In this document: in pieces, positions 33,601 to 45,783 of the stretch
How positions within the stretch are numbered: the stretch's first letter is position 1
Layout of the letters: each line of letters starts with the position of its first letter
Assembly (NCBI GenBank): GCA_015832175.1
Contig: WJXW01000004.1
Span: 1-64,000 of the forward strand
Length of the DNA stretch: 64,000 nt
Source: Paraphaeosphaeria minitans
Taxonomy: Eukaryota; Ascomycota; Dothideomycetes; Pleosporales; Didymosphaeriaceae
Reading direction: 5' to 3'
The notes under the pieces: generated by a model
What the model was told of the DNA's origin: nothing
What the model saw: the letters and a program-made list of their open reading frames with translations, nothing else
The model's database searches: none
Translations under genes and position numbers: made by a program

Positions 33601-35660
33601 TAAACGCTAAGCACTTCTGTTCTATAGCTGGGTTAGCCGCTAGTAAAGTGAATTAGGCAAAGAAGATACTTTAGAAATTTCTGTACTAGGTTGTAGTATC
33701 GCTGCACCTAGGTGAAGTTACGTAGGTTTATAAGGGGGGTAGTTAAAAAACTTTCTTAACCTACCCCCTTTATTAGGTTTTTAACAACAAAGTCGGCTCC
33801 GTGCACAAGATTACTATTATTAGGGCTAAACATAGAGAAGCCTAGTGTGACATTTTTTAGTTCCTCCACTAGAAGTTCCTATAGAATATTTGGAAGGTCT
33901 AAACAAGCAGACACAAAGGTTAGCTGGCACAGGATCTTTAAGGTCTCCTTATACTTATTCCTGGCCATTATTACAAACAAGGCTAGGGTTATTCTTATGT
34001 TACGCATGGTAACTATATCCCTATTCTAGTGTATAAAGGCATCTAGGTTCTTACTATATTAGAACTTGCTAATAAACTGTACTGTGTTTATAAGCCAGCT
34101 TATACTCGTAAGATACTCTATAGTAAGGTAGTTATATACCCACGCCTTAAACGTGTCCATAAGATTATAGTTCTCTACTTCTATAGACATATTACTATCT
34201 TGCTTAGCAATAAGAAGGAAAGCCTTATTAAGCGAAACAGTAGTCTACATGCTATTTATAGTAGCCTGGGGCTGAACGTTATTTAAATAGACAAGGTTGT
34301 CCTGTAGTTTCTAAAGGCCTACAAAACAGCAGAACTTCTTTATAGCTAATATGTCTATTGCGAAGTTGTACGCCTCTCAAAAACCCTTTCTATTATAGGA
34401 GAGTGTTAGGAACGCTATAGGTGTTAGTAGGGCAAGTTTAAAATACTTAGTTTAACTAGTTTATTTAATAAGGGATAGCCAAAAGCAATAGCAGTGCTCT
34501 TTAAATAATATAAATTAAGTTCTAGTGTAGTGCTCTTAGACTTCTAGGATATTATCTATTAAATCTAAGTACTCTGTAATGTCCTACCAGGTCTACTCCT
34601 AGTAAGGCTGTAAATAAAGTGTTAGTAGCTTCTCTATATTATTAACTAATATATAGTAGAAGAAGACAAATATCTTCTAGAGCAGTCCTACGTGGTAGAA
34701 GTAAGGGTCCTAGTATAGCTCTAGTAGAGTAAGGGGAACATTAGTCTTATGTTCCTATATTACTCTTATGTAGGCGTAGCAGGAGGCTTTACTAGTAACA
34801 TTCTACTAAGTTCTAGCCATGCTCTTTATAGTTACGTAGAGATAATACAGCTTTAGATTACTTATAGCAGTTAGTACAGCTATATATTATAAAGCCTCTG
34901 CCTATATAGACGTGTTGCTAAACACTTATAGGACACCTATATAGGCAACCTAAGAATTTATAGAAACAGAGGGTGTGCTAGGTATAGCTGCTAACTACTT
35001 CTACTTTACTTTCTTAGCCTATTACGACGCTTCCCAGAGCTAATCTATAAATTTGCTACTAGTAGGGGTAGAAATAGGTATAGGGACTGCGCTAGGTTTA
35101 GTTAGGTTTTTAACGCTATTAGTAGTGGCTTCAAAGCTATGCGAGTTTATAGATAGTTTAACTGCGAATTTGCGAGTAAGATAAAGGTTTTAGAATAGGG
35201 GTGGTATAGAGGGGAAAAACTATTAGCAATCTGCGCCCTTTACTTACTTACTATACTAGAGCTACCTTCTTTCTTTAGCTATGTTTAGAATATAGAGTTT
35301 ATATTCCTAGCGTAGGTGTTCTCGCATGTTATGCCTTGCGGAAATCCTAGTAGCGATATAGGTATAGTGACGATAGTAATAACTATTAGGGATGACATGT
35401 AGGCCAAGAAAGGCTAGTACTAAGGTGTTAGGGACCGTAAATTCTTTATATTTCTCTCGCAGTAGTGGGTGAAGGTTCCTAAGCTTATTAACACATTCTT
35501 AGATAATGCGCCTCTCTTTACTAGTTATCTCTTATCTGTATTCCTTATTAAAATAGGAAAACACCTTACTTGGGAGTATCACATATTTATACAGTACGCA
35601 GGTGATAAAGTAATAGGTCTTATTATAATAAATGTGTTTAGGAGTCTCTATAGTTAGTAG
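30680..35660 (-). pseudogene. RIP-mutated second-lineage OrsD-RecQ helicase (E1)
   Basis: A long minus-strand frame with stops of RIP type. At the 5' side (35290-35650) is an OrsD-like region with SKERRIIxECVNKLR and a second zinc-finger remnant HYTYIATRISARHNMREH. Then come a middle domain with SLRxIGxEINISTLRHLII (about 33230-33290), a Walker A remnant STRASKSLLF (about 32790-32820), VVDKFHYIILPN (about 32490-32530, from a DEFH-type box), and helicase C-lobe motifs KVLIYINL, ATSALIKGL and MxEFGRVT (31950-32220, from an ESGRAGR-type motif VI). Beyond the core, frame continues about 330 codons (30680-31700) without a recognised domain. The domain order matches the intact gene at 1675-6096, but the sequences are clearly different lineages. 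Start codon not identifiable. Confidence 0.83.
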
Positions 35661-35977
35661 TAGTATAATTAATTTTAATCCACATTTATAGTTAAAATAA
35701 GTTAGCTAAACTTTAGTGCTAAGGGGAGATAAGAAACACTAGATAATATTTATTATCCTAGGTTACATAAACACTATATTACACTATAGCCTGCTGTTTT
35801 TTAATCTTGCCAGCTAAGGTGCTTTAGGATAATAGCAGTTTAATTCCCTCCCTTATATAAGACGTATATAAACAAGTTTATAATTAGAAGCCTATGTAGT
35901 GTTTAGTTCTACAGAGAAGAGGTCCTCCTGCTAAGGCATTTCTGTGCAGTTTACCTAAGTCCGCAGTGCGATAGATA
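35661..35977. promoter_or_regulatory. Divergent intergenic region of the E unit
   Basis: About 320 bp between the 5' ends of the RecQ-like relic (minus) and the unknown relic (plus). It is present in all three E copies (E2 about 45784-46099, E3 about 55441-55759). It contains CTCCCTTATATAAGACG (35848-35864), whose TATATAAG could be a TATA-like element for the plus-strand gene. That reading is inference only. Confidence 0.4.
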
Positions 35978-37530
35978 TATAAATAAGTAAAAAAGAAAGA
36001 ATTTTTTCACTTCTTACACTCTGTCTATAGGGACCAAGCGCGCCGAAGTGATAGTGAGGAAGAGTTAGGTAAGGAGGAAGACACTTAAGTAAAGGCCCTA
36101 AAAGCGCCTCTAAAACGAAATCGCACGTTAAAAGTGACCAGCCGTTTAGTAAAGGATAGAAATTAAAAGCCAAAGCGTTAGCTAGTAGACATAATAATAG
36201 AAGTTATGCCATATACACAATACATAGAGGAGGCGGAGTTATTAGAAGATAATAGAGAAGAGGCACGTTACTATATATTTGTGAAAAAACTACTAAGAGT
36301 GGGCGCTACTATTAGGGAAGAGATAATAAGCTAAGCAGTTACTATAGGTACAGCTAAGTGTCTATATAATTAGAAAATAGTGTTATAGGTATAGAGGATA
36401 AAGCACACATAGGGCCTACAGTTATTTAGAGAAAAGGTAGAGAGACTACTAGATATAGTTAAATATAAAGAGGGCAACAGTACTATAGCTAACACTATAC
36501 TAGAGAGTAGTATAGTATTATCGCAATACTCTAGTGCTAGTTTTATAGAATATAGTTTTACATAGTTTAAGACTAAGAGGTTCTATTCGCTATACAAGAG
36601 CGCAAAATAGGGATAGGCAGTTAGTATTATAAGTAAGATACAGCAGCGCTAGATATAGGCAGCGCTATAGTTAGAGTTTAAATTGTTAGAGGGCTTAGTA
36701 TAAAAAAGAAAAATACTATCTAGTAGAAAAGGGAAAGAATACGCGTCTATTATAAAAAAACTTTTATTCACTTAAGAATTTAGCACAATAGAAGAGAAAG
36801 AACTAACTAAGGAAACGTATCCTATAGCGTAGAGAGAATTTAGTTAGTGCTTAGATACAGGGAGACAATAGTGTCTACTTAAGGTAAGGTTTAGTATAGG
36901 CGTGTTTATAATACTACTAAGGAACTCTGTGTCCAACACCTATATTAAACGAGGCATGATAGTTGCGCAGCTCTAGTAATGGATAGATATAGTTACGTAA
37001 TATAATAATACTATCTTTAAAAGCGCGACAGCTATAGTAGAAATATATAAGGCGTGTATATTAGATCTAGAGCTGCTAGAGCCCTTACTCCTAGAAATAC
37101 TTTTAAACAAGAATCTAGCGTATTGTGATTTAATTACAGGTTTCTAACTAGTAAGTAGTTAGTAGCTCCTAGGGGATGTTAACAATTTGTACAATGGCTA
37201 GGTAACACTTAAGAGGATTGTATTTACTAATTAGGGGTACTTAAAAAAGGTTTACGTAATCTATAATTCTGCGTTGTACTAATTTTAGTCCTAGTATAGG
37301 GTTGAAATCGTTTAGTGGCTTAGCATAACCTGTAGATAGTGCGATTCCTTAGGGCTTCTTAATAAAGTTTTCGCCCTAATAATAATAGTGCTATAAACTT
37401 TTGTAACTACCCCCTAGTGGTGCTACGAGGAGTCCTCGCAGCCCACACACGTAAAGGTCCCCTATATAGGTGAAAGGGTAGGCTTATAGTTTATAGGTGA
37501 AGTTATGTAGTTGTGCAGTTAAAAGTTGCA
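35978..37530 (+). pseudogene. Unknown E-unit gene, relic (E1)
   Basis: A plus-strand frame with RIP-type stops begins near 35978, reads a basic N-terminus (LKAPLKRNRTLKVTSRLV) and then a mostly helical protein: EEARYYIFVKKLLRVGATI, LQLFREKVERLLDIVKY, IVAQL, YKACILDLELLEPLLLEI. It may continue past TAA at 37147-37149 to about 37530, where CRxCDSLGLLNKVF and PTHVKVPYIGERVGL are still in register. The same frame is kept in E2 and, to about 56930, in E3. I do not recognise a domain. Conservation beside the helicase in three copies suggests that the two genes formed one module. Start and stop are uncertain. Confidence 0.55.
37422..37442. repeat. Near-perfect 21-bp palindrome
   Basis: GCTACGAGGAGTCCTCGCAGC. 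E2 carries GCTGCAAGGAGTCCTCGCAGC at 47543-47563. Each copy breaks the palindrome by a single, different RIP-type transition, so the ancestor was a perfect 10-bp inverted repeat around one G. It lies within the possible extension of the unknown E-unit gene. Confidence 0.75.
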
Positions 37531-37613
37531 GTTAGGATAGTTAGCCAGAAATTACACTTACTAGATAGATAGGGGTGTGAGGTTAAGATAGTAAATTATA
37601 AATTAATACGCAC

Positions 37614-37791
37614 AATAGTGCGCTAAAATAGTGCGTTAGTACATAGAATAGCGCGTTAAGATAGTGCATTAGTGCGCGGAATAGCGCGTTAAAATAGTGC
37701 GTTAGTGCGCAGGATAGTGCGTTGAGATAGTGCGTTAGTGCGTAGGATAGTGTATTGAGATAGTGCGTTAATACGCAAGATAGCGCGTTAG
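37614..37791. repeat. 33-bp minisatellite, E1 (5 units plus partial)
   Basis: Units of exactly 33 bp built from GATAGCGCGTTAA and GATAGTGCGTTAGTGCGCAG follow each other from 37614. E2 has the same array at 47735 with four full units. E3 has lost this end. Confidence 0.85.
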
Positions 37792-37880
37792 TGGGCTAGC
37801 TGTTTATAGACTAGCGCCAGTGCGCACGTACCAGCGCATAGACAATACTGGGTCCGAATCCTTAGTTCTAATAATATTAG

Positions 37881-39949
37881 TCCTATAGTGCTCTATTGCG
37901 GAACCGCATTAACGTGATCTTAGTACCCTAACTTGGCATTCCCTTATTAATATAGAGATTAGTAAGCTCTAGCTCTTTAAAGCGCTTAACACTGCGTAGG
38001 TACAGCTTTACGTATATAACGTTCTAAGTCTTATCTCTAGAGCGGAGCTTCTAACCCTACTTATTTTATATTATCTATTTAAGTATCTATCGTAAGCCAT
38101 TCTCTAGGCTGTTATTCTTATACGTAATAAAGGACATACTGTGTTGTGTGCACATAATATTGTCCTAAATTAGGTTAAGCCAGATTAGGAAACGCTAACT
38201 AGGACTGTAGACCTAGAGTAGCTTACCCTAAAGTAGGTCCTCTAGCTTAGTTAATAGTTCTTAGGCTATTAGCTAGAAATAGTATATAATAATAGGTCTA
38301 CTATTAAGGTAGAAGATCTTCTTATTCTCTAACTAAAAGGCGTTGCCTACGTTACTAGTATTTATGCTAATAAACTTACTATAGGCCAGTAGACTAAGCA
38401 GCTAGCTTGTTAGGCTAAAGGACCTATCCGCTAGGAAGCGCTTTTTTAGGTTAAAATAGTAGTTACGTTTTACTAAGCCCTACTATTCCTGTTGCGTAGG
38501 CAGAAGTAGCTATTTAATACTAATTACCTAAACACAGTACACTATCCCAGCCACTAGATACAAATAGTTCTTTATAGTGCGTAGTTAATATATCTCTAAA
38601 TTAAACCTAAGTATAGCAGTAAAGTAAATAAGCCCACTCTTAAATAGACTGCAGATGTAGGTTATTATAATAAATATACTAAGCATCTAGCGCACTAGGA
38701 TAATGTAGCCAGCTTTATTATTACTATCTAGGGCCTCCTAGAGCATAGTAGCCAGCAGCTTTTAGTCCTCTTTCTATAAGAACATCTCCTGCGCATTTTT
38801 TATAGAATTAACTTTAACTTAGCAACCTATATAGGCCTTAGGTAGGCTCTTATTACTATAGTCACTGCTACTACTACTATTACTATTACTACTATTATTA
38901 GTACTACTACCCTTACTACTCTTTATATCCTTACTCTTCTTGTCCGCTTCTTTAGCGGCGATAATACGTAGGACATAGTATATAAATATTATAATATACC
39001 TAGTATAGCGCGCCTAGCTCTCTAGGTTCTATAGTTAGGCTATTAGCTACTAGTAGATCTTATTAGCCTACGCACTCTTTACCTATTATTAGGTCTTATA
39101 TAGTAGTAAGGACAGCCCTTAGACGCTCTACTCCACTAGCTACTCTACAGCCTACGCGGCCTTCTATAGCTTAGGCTTATCCTAGCGTAGTAGCTAAATT
39201 GCGTAGGTAAAGTGTACGTAGTTATAGTTTATAAAGTGCTCTAGCCACTCTATAAACTTCCACTAGCCTGTCTTATTTATCTTAACAACTTCTATATTTA
39301 TTACCTACTCTTACTACTTCCTCTCCTCCTACGTTTATGCGTACTCTACTAGAATGTCTTCTACCTCTTCTTTATGTGCCCTAGCGTCTGCTCCGCTGTT
39401 TACTACATTAGGGACGTAAACTATAAAGTACCACTACTATCCTAAAGTAAGGAAGAAAAACTATATCTTTACCTTCTAGTAGAGCGCATCTAATCCTGTC
39501 TTAAACGCTAACTTATAACTATTATAGTATAGTTATATCTAGCCCTTATTTCGTGTAAGATAGCTATATGCTAGCTACTTATATTAGAAGCTATCTAATA
39601 GCGCTCCTAAGACCTAGATTAGCAGTCCACTAGCGTCTAGTAGCGTAACGCTGCCTAGCCCTTATCTTCTTAAAAAAGCATAGCTTTTAATAAATTTCCT
39701 CTATTTATTAACTAGTACACTATGCTTTTAACAGAGATATACATTAAGATTTTCTATGCTAGCTTTATACTCGCTGTAGTAAAGCACGCTATACTCCTTA
39801 ATAAAATAAATATACTTTTATATATTAGCTTACGCTAAGTTTTCTCCTGCTAGTTACTATTACTACTAAAAGTTCTATTAATGTAGTAATGTTAGTACTC
39901 TGTTAGCTAGGCTTAACGCGAAAGCTTAAGCGTCCTAGTAAAACTCTAT
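37881..39949 (-). pseudogene. RIP-inactivated RecQ helicase, copy C, N-terminal half only
   Basis: Corresponds to residues 1 to about 689 of the intact protein (equivalent to 4031-6096). The OrsD zinc-finger region and acidic stretch are recognisable. The recombinase-like middle and the RecQ core are absent. The start codon is mutated to ATA (39947-39949), and RIP stops occur throughout. Confidence 0.9.
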
Positions 39950-40216
39950 TATAAATTAGCAGTAAAAAGTAATAGCTAAACCCTACGCCACTACCATCCT
40001 ATTTTGTGAATAAGAGATAGTAGACTAGTATAAGAGGTTACGTTAAGATAAATTAGAATAAAAAAGAAATAGAAATAGCTAGGGAATAGGATTATTTCTG
40101 CCCCTAGTCTAACGCGTTTCTAGTATTAAATCCTACCTAATTTGTTAACTCTAACCCTAACGCTAAGCCAATCTTAGCGCGTCTGTGACCACCGACGCCT
40201 CTTCCTCTTGGATAGG
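37881..40216. repeat. RecQ unit copy C (truncated)
   Basis: Begins abruptly at TCCTATAGTGCTC, equivalent to 4031 inside the gene, directly after E1. It ends in the shared right terminus. The helicase-core half of the unit is missing. The terminal 45 bases are identical to unit A, while the body is heavily RIP-mutated. Confidence 0.9.
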
Positions 40217-43200
40217 TAAAGTTTATAAAAAAGTAGAAATATAGTTTAATTATAATTTTATTAAATTCTAATAAGTTATAAGATAGTATCAACACTAGTA
40301 CTTAGGTTTTTAGAAATTTACTTATTTTATACAATTCCTAAACTCTTCTAGAAGACTCTAGTTTCTATTTTTTCTATAATTTCTAAAACTTACATCCTAT
40401 TATACTAATATATAGTAAAGTAAAATAAAATCTATAATAGATAGGCTAACTCTGCTATAATATATACAAAGTGAGATTTTTTAAAAAATAGAAGTAAAGT
40501 ACTATATTCTAGGCCTAATTCTTCTCTTTAAGTTTTATAATAACTCTTAGAGCTACTACTATTGCATTACTAAGAAATTCGCTATAGATACGTTTACAAT
40601 GGCGCTGTCCAAGCTATACCTAGTACGCCTAGCACAAAACCTTACACTTACCCTAGAACCTATACTACTAAATGATTTTAAGCCCATCTGCAATCCCTAT
40701 TGCTGCCCTAGCTATAGGAATTATAATGTTTAGCCACTAGCACAAGTTTGTAACGTCCTGCCCTATTATACACTACTTCTAGCTTACCTAGTACCTTTAA
40801 TAGCTATAGTAGTTCCTAGCGTTACGCACCCCTTGCCAGAACTTATCTATATCCCTCCCTATTATTATAGGCTACGCTGTGTATAGTATTATTCTGTACT
40901 CTTACTAGCCTACCCGCCCTAGCACTTAGTATATTATACACCTAGCCTATAGTTTATTTATACTTATCTTTACCTCTTACCACTTACTTACTATAAGCGA
41001 CTAGGCCTACTACTACTTAATCTAGCCCTTACTGCATTAATTGCACCTAGCTAAGTCTATATTACTATATACTACCTACTACCTATCTATATACTTGCTT
41101 ATTTTCCTACGCTAGCAGCCTTCGCTCTTAATAAATATACCTATTATGTATATGTTTACTAACACTCTACCCTTCTAGATTCACCTCTCTACTTTACCTA
41201 GCTTAACAATAATAACCAAGTCCGCCACCTTACTACTACGCCCTATACACCTACTCTTCTAGTAGTAGTTAATTATGCTCTATAGTATGCCTACGTGTAA
41301 GATAAACATAATGCTAGGAAAGTTAACTCTAGTACTAAGCGCTAATATTACTATAATAAGCCTACTTTTATTTAGCTAGCTAGCGAGGATCTTAGTTTAA
41401 TTTAACTTACTAGTATAGTAGTACTTATAGCCTAGCGCCTTTGCTAGCACTTTGTATGTAGTCCTACTATAGTAGTAGATAACACTTTTCTAGCCACCTT
41501 ACAGCTATTCCTACTACTATTAACATATAGCTAGTACTGCCTCTATAGCCTTACCTCGCCTACACTATAATACATAATACTAGATGTTAGGCTGCACTAT
41601 GCTGGCCTAGATATAGGTGGTAGTTTAAATTAATATACTTCTATCTAATACCCCCTCTAGCATAGGCAGTAGCGTTACTATTAGTAGTATAATTAGGTAT
41701 GTAAGCACGCGTAGATTCTGTAGCTTCGCTAGCTTTAGCCGCTAATAGCTGGAGGTAATAATAAGATAGCACTTATTAATTACTACCTACTATAGCTATT
41801 TCTTATCCTTTAGTAAGCTAGTATACTTTAGGAACCCTACGCCGCTAGTGACATTAGCACTAACTAGTATAATAGAGACTAAGTTTATCTTATAGTTAAC
41901 CTATTCTACGTAGTTAATACTGCGTGCGTAAATACGCGTTGCTAGGTCCTTAATTAGTGCGCGGAACAGCACTATAACTATAGTTACGCTAGTATAGTTA
42001 AGGTAGGCTAGTACTATAAATAGTAGACTCTTACCTCTACTTATAGGGAGTATAACTACTAGCGGTGTCTAACTATTTACTATAGTGAATATGGCCTGTT
42101 CCTGCTTATTTAACTTAAATAATATAGTAGTCTAGCCAAGTGCCTACTACATTACTTTAGATATTACACTTATAGTAATACCCCCTAGTTTAGTTTTCTT
42201 CTGCGGCACGACTATAGTAAGATTATCTCTCCTTTTGTCTTAACTGTTTTCTTCTTCTTCCTATTACTACTTCCTGGCTACACTAGGTTGTATCTTATGC
42301 CTATCTATATCTAGAAACTTATGCTAGCGCTAACTAAGTAGCTAAAAGGTCTTAATTAAACGTATACTAAGATACTTTATAATATTAATAGGCACGCTAT
42401 AGTTAGCTAGGCCAATTTTAGTTATCTGTGCGCTCTATAGCTCTAATAGGCTCTTACTATTCTTATTAACCTTAGACTCTTTAATTTTACCTATCTTATC
42501 TTAGTAACCCCACCTAAACACATCCCTAACTACCTTCTACCTAATCCCTACTATTGTGTGTTAGTAGTTAAGCGTGTTTAGCGCCACTTTTAGGTACTTA
42601 CCTGTCTCGCGCTTTAGCACCTGTGTTAAGTAATCTATGTGCTATAGACCCTACTTATTAGCCTATAGGTAGTTAGTGAAGCTGCCGCCTAGTACCTCTA
42701 TAGTTAGGTACTTTTTAAATGGCTACACGTACGCTAGATATATAATAAGTACCTATAAGAGCTGTAAGGGTAGGAACTTTAAAATAACCTTAGGCTTATT
42801 AAACTACAACTGCGACTTATAGTAATAGACTACTGTTATAATCTATCTGTTTATTATAAAGAGGTTATAGTCCTATAGTGCTTTATTGCGGAACTATATT
42901 AACGTGATTTTAGTGCCCTAACCTAGTATTTCCTTATTAATATAGAGATTAGTAAGCTCTAGCTCCTTAAAGCGCTTAATACTGCGTAGGTATAGCTTTA
43001 CGTATATAATGTTTTAAGTTCTATCTCTAGAGCAGAGCTTCTAACCCTACTTATTCTATATTATCTATTTAAGCATCTATCGTAAGCCATTCTCTAGACT
43101 ATTATTTCTATGCGTAATAAAGGACATGCTGCGTTGTGTGTACGCGACATTATTCTAAATTAGGTTAAGCTAGATTAGAAAACGCTAACTAGGACTATAG

Positions 43201-45206
43201 ACCTAAAGCAGCTTACTCTAGAGTAGGTCCTTTAGCTTGGTTAATAGTTCTTAGGCTATTAGCTAGAAATAGTGTATAATAATAGGTCTACTATTAAGGT
43301 AGAAGATCTTCTTATCCTCTAACTAGAAGGCGTTACCTACGTTACTAGTATTTATGCTAATGAACTTACTATAGGCTAGTAGACTAAGCAGCTGGCTTAT
43401 TAGGCTAAAGGACCTATTTGCTAGGAAGCGCTTTCTTAGGTTAAAATAGTAGTTATATTTTACTAAGCCCTGCTATTCCTATTGCGCGGGCGAAAGTAGG
43501 TGTTTAATACTAATTACCTAAACGCAGTACACTATTCTAGCTACTAGATATAAATAGTTCTTTATAGTGTGTAGTTAACATGTCTCTAAATTAAACCTAA
43601 GTATAGTAGTAAAGTGAACAAGCCTACTCTTAAATAGACTATAAATATAGGTTGTTATAATAAACGTACTAAGTATCTAGTGTACTAGGATAATGTGGCC
43701 AGCTTTATTATTACTGTTTAGGGCCTTCTAGATTATAGTAGCTAGTAGCTTTTAGTTCTCTTTTTATAGGAACATCTCCTGCGCATCCTTTATAGGATTA
43801 ACATTAACTTAGTAACCTGTGTAGGCCTTAGGTGGGCTCTTATTACTATAGTTGCTACTACTACTACTATCGCTGTTACTACTATTATTAGTGCTACTAC
43901 CCTTACTACTCTTTATGTCCTTACTCTCCTTATCTGCTTCTTTAGCGGTAATAATACGTAGGACATAGCATATAAATATTATAATGTATCTAGTATAGCG
44001 CGCCTAGTTTTCTAGGTTCTATAGTTAGGCTATTAGCTGCTAGTGGATCTTATTAGCCTACGCACTCTTTACCTATTATTAGGTTTTATATAGTAGCGAG
44101 GATAGCCCTTAAACGCTCTATTCTACTAGCTGCTCCACAGCCTATATAGTCTTCTACAGCTTAGGCTTGTCCTAGCGCAGTAGCCAAATTACGTGGGTAA
44201 AGTGTATATAATTACAGTTTATAAAGTGCTCTAGCTATTCTATAAACTTCCACTAGCCTATTTTATTTATCTTTACGACTTTTATATCTATTACCTACTC
44301 TTACTACTTCCTCTCTTCCTACATTTACGCGTACTCTGCTAGAATGTCTTCTACCTCTTCTTTATGTGCCCTAGCGTCTGCTCCGCTATTTGCTATATTA
44401 GGGACGCAAACTATAAAGTACTGCTACTATTCTAAAGTAGGGAAGAAAAACTATATCTTTACCTTCTAGTAGAGCGCATCTAATCCCGTCTTAAACGCTA
44501 ACCTATAACTATTATAGTATAGTTATATCTGGCCCTTATTTTGCGTAAAATAGTTATATACTAGCTACTTACATTAGAAGCTATCTAATAGCGCTTCTAG
44601 GACCTAAATTAGTAGTTTACTAGCGTCTAGTAGCGTAACACTACCTAGCCCTTATCTTTTTAAAAGAGCGCAGCTTTTAATAAATTTCCTCTATTTATTA
44701 ACTAGTACACTATACTTTTAATAGAGATATATATTAAGATTTTCTATACTAGCTTTATGCTTACTATAGTAAAGCACGCTGTACTCTTTAATAAAATAAA
44801 TATACTTTTGTATATTAGCTTACGCTAAGTTTTCTCCTACTAGTTACTATTACTACTAAGAGTTCTATTAATATAGTAATGTTAGTACTCTATTAGCTAG
44901 ACTTAACGCAGAAGCTTAAGTGTTCTAGTAGAACTCTATTGCAAATTAGTAGTAAAAAGTAATAGCTAAACCCTACGCCACTACTATCCTATTTTGTGAA
45001 TAAGAGATAGTAGATTAGTATAAGAGGTTATATTAAGATGAATTAAAATAAGAAAGAAATAGAAATAGCTAGGGAATAGGATTGTTTCTGCCCCTAGTCT
45101 AACGCGTTTCTAGTATTAAATCCTACCTAATTTGTTAACTCTAACCCTAACGCTAAGCCAATCTTAGCGCGTCTGTAACCACTAACGCCTCTTCCTCTTG
45201 GATAGG
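40213..45206. repeat. RecQ unit copy D, head-to-tail with C
   Basis: Full unit in the same orientation as A, starting at the equivalent of about 1374 (GGTAAAGTTTATAAAAAAG) and ending in the shared terminus GGATAGG. Its left flank extends about 90 bp further than that of copy B, so B and D did not arise from one identical duplication. Confidence 0.92.
40515..44939 (-). pseudogene. RIP-inactivated RecQ helicase, copy D
   Basis: Full-length counterpart of 1675-6096 with conserved ends (stop 40515-40517; start mutated to ATA at 44937-44939). RIP stops are dense. Several sites unmutated in B are mutated here and the reverse, so RIP acted on the copies partly independently. Confidence 0.92.
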
Positions 45207-45783
45207 GACTGCGCTGGGTTCAGTTGGGTTTTTAACGCCATTAGTAGTGGCTTTAGAGCTATGCGAGTTTATAGATAGTTTGACTACGAATTTGCGAGTA
45301 AGACGAAGGTTTTAGAATAGGGGTAGCATAGAGGGGAAAAACTATTAGTAATCTACGCCCTTTACTTACTTACTGTACTAGAGCTGCCTTCTTTCTTTAG
45401 CTATGTTTAGAACGTAGAGTTTATATTCCTAGCGTAGGTATCCTTGCATGTTATACCTTACAGAAATTCTAGTAGTAATATAGGTATAGTAACGACAGCA
45501 ATAACTGTTAGGGATAATACGTAGGCCAGAGAAGGCTGGTACTAAGGTATTAGGGACTGTGAATTCTTTATATTTCTCTTACAGTAGTAGGTGAAGGTTC
45601 CTAAGCTTATTAATATATTCTTAAATAATATGCCTCTTTTTACTAGTTATCTCTTATCTATATTCTTTATTAAAATGGGAAAACACCTTACTTAGGAGTA
45701 TCACATATCTATACAGTACGTAGGTGATAAAGTAATAGGTCTTATTATAGTAAATATGTTTAGGAGTCTCTATAGTTAGTAGT
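45207..45783 (-). pseudogene. 5' fragment of the second-lineage OrsD-RecQ helicase (E2)
   Basis: Equivalent to about 35080-35660 of E1. Only the N-terminal zinc-finger (OrsD-like) part remains; the recombinase-like middle and the helicase core are missing because the E2 unit begins here. RIP substitutions differ in part from those of E1. Confidence 0.75.

Larger units (their letters stand above)
30676..37880. repeat. E unit copy E1 (longest)
   Basis: A repeated block also found, in part, at 45207-47968 (E2) and 53730-57475 (E3). It contains an OrsD-RecQ helicase relic on the minus strand, an unknown relic on the plus strand, and a 33-bp minisatellite at the right end. It closes with CTAATAATATTAG at 37868-37880, directly abutting truncated RecQ copy C. 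Confidence 0.85.

Noticed and set aside
33847..34029. 60-codon plus-strand frame
   Set aside because: It is antisense to the second-lineage RecQ relic and has no recognisable motif.
35469..35657. 62-codon plus-strand frame
   Set aside because: It is antisense to the OrsD zinc-finger region of the second RecQ relic.
37614..37791. CRISPR array or tRNA cluster
   Set aside because: It is a plain 33-bp minisatellite with no spacers and no cloverleaf.
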